NCBI GenBank assembly: GCA_046733475.1
Contig: JBKPPF010000055.1
Span: 51,809-115,808 of the forward strand
Direction of reading: 5' to 3'
DNA from: DATEOR01 sp046733475
GTDB taxonomy: Bacteria; Actinomycetota; Thermoleophilia; Gaiellales; Gaiellaceae
Length of the DNA stretch: 64,000 bases
The notes under the pieces are model-generated. The model worked only from the letters and a program-made list of their open reading frames with translations, did not search any database and was not told the DNA's origin. The position numbers and the translations under genes are program-made. Position 1 is the first letter of the stretch. Every line of letters starts with the position of its first letter. Shown piece after piece: positions 7,992 to 15,137 of the stretch.

Positions 7992-9229
7992 GGCGCGTCG
8001 GAGCCTACCTTCGCAGCCTCGACCCGAGGCTGCCTCGCTCGGTCTGGATCCTGAACACAGGCGGGCTGATGAACGCAGTCGGGACGGGCATGGCCTATCC
8101 GTTCGTCGTCATCTACCTGCACAACGTGCGCGGCTTCTCGCTCGGGATCTCGGGGCTCATCGTGGCTGCCTCGGGGGCAGCCGGCATCGTGTGCGGGCCC
8201 GCGATCGGCGTCATCATCGACAAGGTCGGCGGCCGGCTAACGCTCGCGGGCGCGCTCATCCTTCAGGCCGTCGGCTGGGGAAGCTTTCCGCTCGTGCGGG
8301 AGCCCTGGCACGGAGTGCTCGCCGCAATCGTGGCGGGAATCGGGAATGCGGGCTTCTGGCCGAGCCAGTCCTCCCTTCTGGCAGGCCTGACCTCACAGGC
8401 ACGCCGCCATGGCGCCTTCGCGCTGCAGCGCGTGACGCGGAACCTCGGGATCGGGCTCGGCGGGCTCCTCGGCGGCCTGATCGCCACCACCTCGGACGCG
8501 TCGAGCTTCACCGTGCTCTTCACCGTCAACGCGCTCACGTTCTTCCTCTTCGTCGGGATGCTCTTCTTCGTCCCCGACCCGGAGATCGCAGCGGCGGATC
8601 CCGACATGCCGCGCGGCGGGTATCTCGACGTGCTCCGCAATCACGTCTTCCTCGGGATCGCGGGCCTGAACGTCGTGTTCGTGACCGCGGGCTACGCACA
8701 GATCGAGCTTCTGCCGGTGTTCGCGAAGAACGAAGCGGGCGTCAGCGAGCGCGAGATCGGGCTCATCTTCTTCCTCAACACCGTGATCGTCGCCGTCGCT
8801 CAGCTGCCGGTGGCGAAGCTCCTGGAGGGCCGCAGCCGCATGCGCTCGCTCGCCGCCATGTGCGTGCTCTGGGCCGTCTCGTGGATCTTCGTCTTCATCG
8901 GCGGAGCCGCCTTCGAGGCTGCCGCCGCAGTGGCGATCTTCTCCTTCGCGGTGATCCTCTTCGGCCTCGGCGAGTGCTTCCAGGGCCCGGTTCAGGGTGC
9001 GCTCGTGGCCGACCTGGCCCCGCCCCGGCTCCGCGGCCGCTACATGGCGGTCTCGACGAACTCCTGGGATCTCGGCTTTCTGCTCGGTCCGGCCATCGGC
9101 GGCTTCATCCTCGCGGCAGAGCCGCTCGCGCTCTGGCCGCTGGCCGCACTCGCCTGCCTCGCGGCGGGAGCCGGGGCACTCTCGCTGGAGAGCAGCCTGC
9201 CGCCGAAGCTCCGGCTCACCCCGGCGTGA
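7988..9229 (+). CDS. Major facilitator superfamily transporter
   Basis: 413 residues, about 12 predicted membrane segments and no obvious soluble domain. The loop between segments 2 and 3 (GVIIDKVGGRLTLAGALI) and its counterpart in the C-terminal half (LEGRSRMRSLAAM) match the MFS G-x3-D-R-x-G-R pattern. A PPRLRGRYMAVSTNSWDLGF stretch resembles the segment-10/11 loop of drug-efflux-like carriers. TTG start within the stop of the dehydrogenase gene. Direction and substrate are not determinable from sequence. Coupling with the dehydrogenase and the alpha/beta hydrolase could mean a shared small-molecule pathway, but that is inference. Confidence 0.88.
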   Translation: MRRVGAYLRSLDPRLPRSVWILNTGGLMNAVGTGMAYPFVVIYLHNVRGFSLGISGLIVAASGAAGIVCGPAIGVIIDKVGGRLTLAGALILQAVGWGSFPLVREPWHGVLAAIVAGIGNAGFWPSQSSLLAGLTSQARRHGAFALQRVTRNLGIGLGGLLGGLIATTSDASSFTVLFTVNALTFFLFVGMLFFVPDPEIAAADPDMPRGGYLDVLRNHVFLGIAGLNVVFVTAGYAQIELLPVFAKNEAGVSEREIGLIFFLNTVIVAVAQLPVAKLLEGRSRMRSLAAMCVLWAVSWIFVFIGGAAFEAAAAVAIFSFAVILFGLGECFQGPVQGALVADLAPPRLRGRYMAVSTNSWDLGFLLGPAIGGFILAAEPLALWPLAALACLAAGAGALSLESSLPPKLRLTPA

Positions 9230-10023
9230 GGTGGATCCCGGTCACCGGCCGGGATGTCCGGCTCGAGGCGCTGGACTTCGGGGGCGACGGCACCGGCGTC
9301 CTGCTGTTGCACGGGCTCGCCGGCACCGCCATGGAGTGGGAGGAAACAGCCGCCTGGCTATCCGCGACTCACCGCGTCGTCGCGCTCGACCAGCGTGGGC
9401 ACGGGCGGAGCGAGCGGCGGCCTGAGGACGTAACGCCGGCGGCGTACGTCGCCGACGCCCTTGCGGCGGTCGACACCCTCGGGCTCGCGCCCGCGATCCT
9501 CGTGGGCCAATCGCTTGGTGGCCTGATCGCGTTCCTCGCCGCGTCCGAGCGACCCGACCTCGTCGATGCGCTCATCGTCGTCGAGGCCACGCCCACGCGC
9601 GAAGGGCCCGAGGTCGCAGAGCAGATTGGCGACTACTTCGACTCGTGGCCCCTCCCGTTCCCATCCCACGAGGCGGCAGTCACATTCTTCGGCGGGGAGA
9701 GCCTGAGGGCATGGGCCTGGGCGCGAAATCTCGTGGCCCAGCCGGATGGCCTGCGGCCCGCGTTCGACACCGACGTGCTGGTGGCGGCGATCGAGGAAGC
9801 GCTCGCACGGGACTACTGGGACGAATGGCGAGCGCTCAGCGTTCCGACGCTCCTTGTCCGCGGCGAGGAAGGCGAGCTCTCGCCCTCGGAGGGCGCCGCG
9901 ATGGTCGCCGCTGTGCCTTCAGCGCAACTCCTTTCGATTCCCGGGGCGGGCCACGACGTCCACCTCGACGCGCCCGAGGCCTGGCGGACCGCGGTCGAGG
10001 GCTTCCTCGCCCCCCTCAGCTGA
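9226..10023 (+). CDS. Alpha/beta hydrolase
   Basis: 265 residues with the alpha/beta hydrolase fold. An oxyanion-hole HGLAG motif lies near residue 29, DQRGHGRS near 60, the nucleophile elbow GQSLGG (Ser near residue 95) follows, and a C-terminal GAGHDVHLD supplies the catalytic His. An Asp is expected near LLVRGEEGELS. It is a soluble esterase or hydrolase of unknown substrate. GTG at 9226 overlaps the MFS stop (GTGA). Its end overlaps the convergent MBL-like gene by 8 bp. Confidence 0.88.
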   Translation: MRWIPVTGRDVRLEALDFGGDGTGVLLLHGLAGTAMEWEETAAWLSATHRVVALDQRGHGRSERRPEDVTPAAYVADALAAVDTLGLAPAILVGQSLGGLIAFLAASERPDLVDALIVVEATPTREGPEVAEQIGDYFDSWPLPFPSHEAAVTFFGGESLRAWAWARNLVAQPDGLRPAFDTDVLVAAIEEALARDYWDEWRALSVPTLLVRGEEGELSPSEGAAMVAAVPSAQLLSIPGAGHDVHLDAPEAWRTAVEGFLAPLS

Positions 10024-10618
10024 GCGCGCGCTCGATGGCGGCTCGGCCGCCCTGCCGCACGGGCTCGCCGTGCGAGACGAGCACCATCTCGACCGGCAGG
10101 TCGAGGAGAGGGCGCAACGCATCGCGCAAGTCGTCGTAGCCCAGGCCCGGCTCGAGGTAGCGGAGCCAGCCCGGCGGACACATGCGGAGGCCCCCCTGAT
10201 CGTCCCCGAGGAGCCGGTCTCCCGGAACGAGCGCCCGGGGCCCGGGGAGCCACACCATTGTCTCTCCCGCGAGCCGGATGGTCACGGTCTCGACGCCCTC
10301 GGGGAGCGACGGCTTGGCGCGGGAGGTCGTCGCGTCGAAGCGCCGCACGACCTCGTCGCGGCTGCGGCGGTGGAAGCCGATCGTCGTCAGGACACGAACG
10401 GGCCGGGCGTGGGCCCGCACCCGTTCCTCGAGGGCGGGCCAGAGCTCGTCAGGGACGAGCGGGTCGACGAGGACGAACGCGTCGGGGCCCTCATACGCGA
10501 CCGACCCCACCACCTCGGGCCAGTCGGCGGGGCTGTCGGGCGAGGCGCCCGGCACCCACTCCGGATGCCGCGCTTCCCAGCGCCAGAGTCCCGGCGCAAG
10601 CTCCGCGAGCCGCGCTAT
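10016..10618 (-). CDS. Degenerate metallo-beta-lactamase-fold protein, apparent ATA start
   Basis: About 200 residues. The N-terminus (LAELAPGLWRWEARHPEW) and the first strands (VGSVAYEGPDAFVLVDPLVP) are typical of MBL-fold hydrolases. The HxHxDH metal motif is replaced by FHRRSRDE. Parts of the later motifs survive (GDRLLGDD, SHGEPV), so full di-metal catalysis is doubtful. No ATG, GTG or TTG precedes the conserved N-terminus; an ATA at 10618 lies exactly in an ATAG overlap with the ferredoxin stop. That is the position where other genes in this window have ATGA or GTGA. The next standard start (GTG within EWVPGAS) would delete the conserved beginning. Confidence 0.7.
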   Translation of the reverse strand: MARLAELAPGLWRWEARHPEWVPGASPDSPADWPEVVGSVAYEGPDAFVLVDPLVPDELWPALEERVRAHARPVRVLTTIGFHRRSRDEVVRRFDATTSRAKPSLPEGVETVTIRLAGETMVWLPGPRALVPGDRLLGDDQGGLRMCPPGWLRYLEPGLGYDDLRDALRPLLDLPVEMVLVSHGEPVRQGGRAAIERALS

Positions 10619-10926
10619 TGCTGGTCGAGCGGAGGATTCTGGACGTTGTGCTCGGCGGCGTATTCGTCCACCAGCTTGTTGATCACGTCCGCTCCGTCGC
10701 CGTAGGCGTAGTTGATCTTCACGAACGGCTCCCACTTCTCCGGGAGCGCGTCCTCCGGAAAGATCGCCTCGACTGGGCACTCCGGCTCGCATGCGCCGCA
10801 GTCGATGCACTCCTCGGGGTCGATGATGAGCATGCGGTCGAACACGTGGATGCAGTCCACCGGACACACGTCCACGCAGGACAAGTCTTTAATGTCGATG
10901 CAGGGCTCGGCGATGATGTAGGTCAT
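10615..10926 (-). CDS. fdxA: 7Fe ferredoxin (3Fe-4S/4Fe-4S)
   Basis: 103 residues. Cysteines at 9, 17, 21 and 25 (C-x7-C-x3-C-x3-C) and at 40, 43, 46 and 50 (C-x2-C-x2-C-x3-CP) match actinobacterial FdxA proteins, which bind one 3Fe-4S and one 4Fe-4S cluster. It is a small soluble electron carrier. ATG at 10926 follows a TAAACT -10 box by 8 nt, so the mRNA is probably leaderless. Its TAG stop is overlapped by the apparent ATA start of the MBL-like gene, linking the two in one transcript. Confidence 0.93.
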   Translation of the reverse strand: MTYIIAEPCIDIKDLSCVDVCPVDCIHVFDRMLIIDPEECIDCGACEPECPVEAIFPEDALPEKWEPFVKINYAYGDGADVINKLVDEYAAEHNVQNPPLDQQ

Positions 10927-10934
10927 CGCCGAGC

Positions 10935-10940
10935 AGTTTA
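10935..10940 (-). promoter_or_regulatory. -10 box (TAAACT) of ferredoxin gene
   Basis: Reads TAAACT on the minus strand, 8 nt ahead of the ATG at 10926; leaderless arrangement. Confidence 0.55.
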
Positions 10941-11246
10941 TGTAACGAGCTCTTCGACCAGTTGCGGTGCCCGCTCGGCGAGTGCAGAGCGCGCGACCAC
11001 CCGGTCGAGGCCGGCCTCGTGAGCCGCGCGCAGGCCCGAGGTGTCCGTGTGATTCGTGTACCCGAGGATGGGAATGTCGGGCCAGGAGTCGGCCACCTCG
11101 TACGGATCGATGCGCGCGAGATCGCAGATCACGAGGTCGGGAGAATCCACGCTGTCGGTCGTGATCAGCTTGTGGGACCCGCCTAGAAGCGCGTCCAGCT
11201 TTCCTCGAAAGAAGAGATCGACCCCCGCCAGCAGGATCGTCGCCAC
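10938..11246 (-). CDS. Atypical receiver-like protein
   Basis: 102 residues resembling a shortened response-regulator receiver domain. It has a hydrophobic first strand (TILLAGVDLFFRGKLDALL), a central strand ending DLVICDLARIDP where the phospho-acceptor Asp would lie, and PILGYTNHTD then AGLDRVVARSALAERAP as the switch and C-terminal helices. The acidic N-terminal pocket is reduced, and the usual conserved Lys is not evident. It may act as a non-phosphorylated signalling or scaffolding module (inference). GTG start with a TACGCT -10 box 7 nt upstream. Confidence 0.65.
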   Translation of the reverse strand: MATILLAGVDLFFRGKLDALLGGSHKLITTDSVDSPDLVICDLARIDPYEVADSWPDIPILGYTNHTDTSGLRAAHEAGLDRVVARSALAERAPQLVEELVT

Positions 11247-11253
11247 GCGCGGG

Positions 11254-11259
11254 AGCGTA
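11254..11259 (-). promoter_or_regulatory. -10 box (TACGCT), leaderless
   Basis: Reads TACGCT on the minus strand, 7 nt before the GTG at 11246. Confidence 0.5.
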
Positions 11260-11305
11260 CCATCCCGCGAGGGCGGAAAACAGGGCTTTGCTAGCTTGCT
11301 CGCGC

Positions 11306-11581
11306 ATGGCGACGAGCGCCTGCTTCGCGAAAAAAGTGGCCCTCTGGTTCGAGGGCGAAGGGGCGGAGCGCGTGGCCGACCCGGTTCGGCTCCGGCAGAT
11401 GAACATGGCGATCGCCCTCGCTGCCTCGCGGTGGAACGAATTCGCCGTCGAATCCGACGCAGAGCACCGGATGAACGCGTGGCTCAACGAGGTCGAGCGC
11501 CGCGCGGTCGTCCGCAGAGCGGAAGCGCGGGCCGAGGCGATCCGGCTCGCCCGCGGCTGGTTCAGCGACTGCCTGGACTAG
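11306..11581 (+). CDS. Small hypothetical protein, helical and charged
   Basis: 91 residues from ATG at 11306; the frame is also open from 11288. No family recognised. The sequence is Ala/Arg/Glu-rich and helical, with conserved-looking patches FAKKVALWFEGEG and ARGWFSDCLD. Codon third positions are almost all G or C, as in neighbouring genes. TAGCTT lies 8 nt before the ATG, matching the leaderless pattern. Its TAG stop shares a CTAG tetramer with the convergent ccdA stop. Confidence 0.6.
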   Translation: MATSACFAKKVALWFEGEGAERVADPVRLRQMNMAIALAASRWNEFAVESDAEHRMNAWLNEVERRAVVRRAEARAEAIRLARGWFSDCLD

Positions 11582-12279
11582 ACGTCTACGCCGAACTTTT
11601 CGAAGAGACGGTTGAACGCGATCCGGATCCACCAGAAGCGATCGAAGAAGAGCAGCAGGCCGAGCGCGACCAGGAGCGCGCCGCTGATAAACCTGACCGC
11701 GTCGTAGCGGTCGCGAAACCAGCGGGAGGCACCCATCGCCCGATCGAAGCCGATCCCCACGAGGACGAACGGCACGGCGAGGCCGAGGGAGTAGACGAGA
11801 AGGAGAAGCGACCCCTGGGCGGCCGTGGAGGCATCCCCGGCGAGCGCGAGGATGGTTGCGAGCACCGGCCCGATGCATGGGGCGGCGCAGACTCCGAAGG
11901 CACCCCCGAGCAGGGCGCGTGAGCCGCGGCGGCGGGCGCCCTCGACGAGTTCCGGCGCGACCATGCGGTCGAGCCACGGGAACGGCAGGAGGCCCATGAA
12001 GGCGAAGCCGAAGACGACGACGATCACGCCCGCGACCATGGAAAGGAGTCGTTGGTCGTGGACAAGACCCCCGGCCGCGCCGGCCAGTGCGCCGAGCGCA
12101 ACGAAGACGAGCGTGAATCCGGCGATGAATGGGATGCTGGCGGCCACGACCTTCCTCCCGCCCACCCCGATCTGCACGCCGGAGACCGCTGAGAGGTAGC
12201 CGGGCACGAGCGGAAGCACGCAGGGAGTGACGAAGGACAGGAGGCCCGCGACGAACGCGAGCGGGATTTTCGCGTCCAT
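11578..12279 (-). CDS. ccdA: Cytochrome c biogenesis / thiol-disulfide transmembrane protein CcdA
   Basis: 233 residues, six to seven predicted membrane segments. The two redox-active motifs of the DsbD/CcdA transmembrane family are present: TPCVLPLVPGYLS in the first segment and AAPCIGPVLA near residue 131. CcdA passes electrons from cytoplasmic thioredoxin to extracytoplasmic thioredoxin-like proteins that keep apocytochrome c haem-binding cysteines reduced. Position beside ccmH and a TlpA-like thioredoxin supports this. A hairpin separates it from ccmH upstream. Short GAGG ribosome-binding site before ATG. Confidence 0.93.
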   Translation of the reverse strand: MDAKIPLAFVAGLLSFVTPCVLPLVPGYLSAVSGVQIGVGGRKVVAASIPFIAGFTLVFVALGALAGAAGGLVHDQRLLSMVAGVIVVVFGFAFMGLLPFPWLDRMVAPELVEGARRRGSRALLGGAFGVCAAPCIGPVLATILALAGDASTAAQGSLLLLVYSLGLAVPFVLVGIGFDRAMGASRWFRDRYDAVRFISGALLVALGLLLFFDRFWWIRIAFNRLFEKFGVDV

Positions 12280-12347
12280 CAGTGCCTCACCGGGTGATCG
12301 CGCCCCGCCTCCGGCGAGCGAAAAGCGAAGCGGGGAAGGACGCAGGT

Positions 12348-12368
12348 CCGCGTATCGCGAATACGCGG
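12348..12368. terminator. Hairpin between ccmH and ccdA
   Basis: Inverted repeat with 8-bp arms (CCGCGTAT / ATACGCGG) and a 5-nt loop in the 165-bp gap between ccmH and ccdA. There is no T-tract. It could be an intrinsic terminator-like or attenuating hairpin on the minus strand. Confidence 0.4.
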
Positions 12369-12444
12369 GCGACCGAGGACGCGGCTCGGTGCGGCCTTCC
12401 AGCCGCCGGGGGAGATGGCGCAGATTGCCTGGAGAGGCACGTGC

Positions 12445-12912
12445 TCAGACGTCGTAGCGGGCGAGCTCTTCGTCGAGCCGGCGCTCGAGCTCGGGGTCCA
12501 GTCCGAAGCGGCCGTCGGCGGACGGCCCAGGCTCTTCCGCCTTGCGGCTCCGGCTCCACCGATACGCCAGGAAGCCGACGATCCCCGCCGCGAGAACGAT
12601 CCCGACGAGCGGAAGCACCCATGCCAGCAGGTTGAAGCCGCTCTTTGGCGGGGCAGCGAGGACGCTCTCGCCGAACTGGTCGACGAGCTTGTCCTTGATC
12701 TCTGACTTGGTGTCCCCCGCGGCGATGCGGGCGCGGATGAAGGCGCGCATGCGGTCGGCGATGGGTGAGGTGGACGCCGCGAGCGTCTCGTGGCAAGTCG
12801 GGCAGATGAGCTCGCGCTCGAGCTCAGGAACCGTCGGGTTCTGCTCGCTCGCCGCCGCCGGCGCGACCACCGCGAGCGCGACGACGAGCACGGCGAGAAG
12901 CTTCTGAGTCAT
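12445..12912 (-). CDS. ccmH: CcmH-like cytochrome c maturation thiol reductase
   Basis: 155 residues. N-terminal signal peptide (MTQKLLAVLVVALAVVAPAAA), then the CcmH redox motif as LICPTCHETLAASTSP (family usual LRCxxCQ). The three-helix domain (RMRAFIRARIAAGDTKSEIKDKLVDQFGESVL) and one C-terminal membrane anchor follow, with a charged cytoplasmic tail. CcmH/CcmL reduces or holds the CxxCH cysteines of apocytochrome c outside the membrane. ATG overlaps the TlpA stop (ATGA), so the two are co-translated. Confidence 0.88.
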   Translation of the reverse strand: MTQKLLAVLVVALAVVAPAAASEQNPTVPELERELICPTCHETLAASTSPIADRMRAFIRARIAAGDTKSEIKDKLVDQFGESVLAAPPKSGFNLLAWVLPLVGIVLAAGIVGFLAYRWSRSRKAEEPGPSADGRFGLDPELERRLDEELARYDV

Positions 12913-13445
12913 GCCGGTCGGCCGAGCGCGATCTTGATGTTGCGCTCGAGATCTTCCTCGGTGAGCGGCCCGGCGACATGCTCGCCGACGATCCTCCCCT
13001 GAGCGTCGATGAACCACGTCTCCGGGAATCCCGTCACCCCGTAGTGGCCGAGTGTCGAGCCATGCTTGTCGCGGACGACGGGATACGTGATCCCCGCCCG
13101 GTCGACGAATCGCTGCGCGTCCACGTCGAAGTCCTGTGCATCCACGCCGAGGACGACGACGCCCTGGTCCTTGTAGCGATTCCACGCCGACTCCAGGAGC
13201 GGCGCCTCGTCCTTGCACGGACCGCACCAGGAGGCCCAGAAGTTGAGCACGACGGCCTTGCCGCGGAACGAGGCGAGGCTCACTTGCTCGTCGCCGTTCA
13301 GGTGCGGCAACGTGAAGTTGGGCGCCGGGCGGCCGGCATCAGGGGCCTCGTCGGGGTTGAACACCTTCCAGCCCAGGAGGGCGAGGAGCAGCGCGACCAC
13401 CAAAACGGCGGCCGCTTGCAGGGCAATTCTCAGGCGGCCGGGCAT
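12909..13445 (-). CDS. TlpA/CcmG-family thioredoxin-like protein
   Basis: 178 residues. An N-terminal membrane anchor (about residues 6-26) leads into a thioredoxin fold with the active site FWASWCGPCKDE and cis-Pro segment VTGFPETWFID. This is typical of extracytoplasmic TlpA/ResA/CcmG proteins that reduce apocytochrome c. ATG at 13445 lies 17 bp after the L,D-transpeptidase stop. With ccmH and ccdA it forms a compact haem-ligation redox relay. The CcsA/CcsB or CcmF haem ligase is not in this window. Confidence 0.9.
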   Translation of the reverse strand: MPGRLRIALQAAAVLVVALLLALLGWKVFNPDEAPDAGRPAPNFTLPHLNGDEQVSLASFRGKAVVLNFWASWCGPCKDEAPLLESAWNRYKDQGVVVLGVDAQDFDVDAQRFVDRAGITYPVVRDKHGSTLGHYGVTGFPETWFIDAQGRIVGEHVAGPLTEEDLERNIKIALGRPA

Positions 13446-13462
13446 GCCGCCTCCGAGTGTAC

Positions 13463-14437
13463 TTATGCCCTGACGATGAAGACCGTGGAGCCGACCTCGA
13501 CGCGCTCGAAGAGCCACTCCGCGTCCGGGATGCGCATCCGGATGCAGCCGTGTGAGGCCGAATACCCGATCGAGGCGGCGTCAGGAGTCCCGTGGATACC
13601 GACTCCCGAGGCCGAGAGGCCCATCCACCGAGTGCCGAGGGGGTTGCCCGGCCCCGGCGGAATCGGACTCGCGCCGGCGGCCCATGCCGTGTCCGGCGGA
13701 TACCACCACGGGTTGCGCTGCTTCGTCACGATCGTGAACTTCCCGATCGGGGTCGGGTAGATCGGCTGCCCGACCGCGACGCCGAAGCTCGCGCGGAAGC
13801 GCATGTGCGCTCCCTTGTAGAAGTAGAGGCGGTGCGACCCGCGGCGGATGACGACGACAGGCTTGAAGTTCGCACGCGTCACCGCTGGCTTCACGGTGCG
13901 GTACGGCACCGCCACCGGCCCGCGCGAGTTCGCCCGAATCGTCTCCTTCAGGACCCTGCGCGTGGGGCGCTTGCGGATGACGTACCCGTCGAGCGGCTTC
14001 GAGAGATGCGGGCGCAGGTGACTGAGACGGACGTGCGCATCGCGCGGCTCGCGCGCGAGGAGGTTGGCGAGCTTCGACACGTAGTGGTGCAACTGATCGC
14101 TGTCGATGGAGACCGTGAGCGGGATGTGAGCGTCCGCGGACGCTCCGAGCGCTTGCGAGACCGCGAGGTTGACCTTGCTCTTCACGCCGAGAGACCACGG
14201 TGCGGGCTGGAACGTCCGGGCCCTGAACGTGAGGGTGAACGGCGTCGCAGCGAAGTCGTGCACAGCGGCCCTGGCCTCGTCCGCGGTCATGCCCCCGACG
14301 TCGACCGTGTGGATGGTGACACCGGGTTGGATCGTGGGCGGCGGCGCCTGAGCGAATGCGGGCGCCGCGGCGAGCAGAGCACCGAGGAAGAGGACGGTTG
14401 CGGCGACCCCGCGCATCGTGAACCCGATCTTATTCAT
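13463..14437 (-). CDS. L,D-transpeptidase (YkuD) with peptidoglycan-binding N-terminal region
   Basis: 324 residues. A signal peptide (cleavage near AAPAFA-QA) is followed by a PG_binding_4/VanW-like region (VDVGGMTADEARAAVHDF, residues about 45-160). The YkuD catalytic domain (about 195-324) has the active-site segment HGTPDAASIGYSASHGCIRM, where the terminal Cys is the nucleophile and the first His is conserved. It would make 3-3 cross-links in peptidoglycan or attach proteins to it, outside the membrane. ATG at 14437 overlaps the end of the glycerophosphodiesterase gene by 8 bp; a second ATG at 14416 would still leave a signal peptide. Confidence 0.92.
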   Translation of the reverse strand: MNKIGFTMRGVAATVLFLGALLAAAPAFAQAPPPTIQPGVTIHTVDVGGMTADEARAAVHDFAATPFTLTFRARTFQPAPWSLGVKSKVNLAVSQALGASADAHIPLTVSIDSDQLHHYVSKLANLLAREPRDAHVRLSHLRPHLSKPLDGYVIRKRPTRRVLKETIRANSRGPVAVPYRTVKPAVTRANFKPVVVIRRGSHRLYFYKGAHMRFRASFGVAVGQPIYPTPIGKFTIVTKQRNPWWYPPDTAWAAGASPIPPGPGNPLGTRWMGLSASGVGIHGTPDAASIGYSASHGCIRMRIPDAEWLFERVEVGSTVFIVRA

Positions 14438-15137
14438 CGAACAGGCTGGGGTTATTCGCTATCGCACCGTCCGCTCCTGCGGCGAGCACGCGTTCGAGGT
14501 CGTCCCGGGTCTCGATCGTCCACGCGAAGACGGCTGCGCCGGCGGCGCGGCAGCACGCGACGACCTTCGGCGTCACGAGCGCATGGTGGAGCATGGCGGC
14601 GTCCGCCCCGGCAGCCGCGAGCATGCGGCCGATGCGGGCGGGAAGCGCTGCGCGGAGGACGCGCAGCCCCGGGCCGACGAGCGCGCCGAACGGACGTCGC
14701 TCGCTGAGGCCATGGCGGTCGTTCGGGTACGCGATGCCCGTGGCGATGCCGGGTTGGAGTCGCTTTGTCGCCCGAAGCACCTGCAGATGAAACGAGGTGA
14801 CGAGCGTCCGCTCGAGGAGGTCGTGCGCGGCAACAGCCCGCATGATCCCTTCCTCGTGGCCCGGGGTCTTCACGTCGAGGTCGAGCCAGATCCGTGCGGG
14901 CGCTGTCCGCGCGAAGAGCTCGAGCGCATCGTCGAGCGCGGGGCTGTCGGGCTGAAGCTGTCCGGACGAATGAGCGAGCCGGAGCTCCCCGTCGACGGCG
15001 AGCACGTCGAGCTCGACGATGTCCACCGCCGTCGCGAGCGCGGCCTCGACCGCTGCGAGCGAGTTCTCGGGCGCGAGCGCGGAGGCGCCGCGATGGGCGA
15101 CCTTCAGGTAGCCGCCCGCCGGCTTCGGCAAGCTCAC
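14430..15137 (-). CDS. Glycerophosphodiester phosphodiesterase
   Basis: 235 residues, TIM-barrel GDPD family. The catalytic pair His/Arg-Gly is seen in VAHRGASALAPENSLAAV, the metal ligands in VELDVLAVDGELRLAHS, and the usual C-terminal signature in VFAWTIETRDDLERVLAAG then DGAIANNPSLF. There is no signal peptide, so it is probably a cytoplasmic enzyme releasing sn-glycerol-3-phosphate from phospholipid head groups. GTG at 15137 overlaps the upstream stop (GTGA). TAA stop embedded in the start region of the L,D-transpeptidase. Confidence 0.92.
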   Translation of the reverse strand: MSLPKPAGGYLKVAHRGASALAPENSLAAVEAALATAVDIVELDVLAVDGELRLAHSSGQLQPDSPALDDALELFARTAPARIWLDLDVKTPGHEEGIMRAVAAHDLLERTLVTSFHLQVLRATKRLQPGIATGIAYPNDRHGLSERRPFGALVGPGLRVLRAALPARIGRMLAAAGADAAMLHHALVTPKVVACCRAAGAAVFAWTIETRDDLERVLAAGADGAIANNPSLFDE

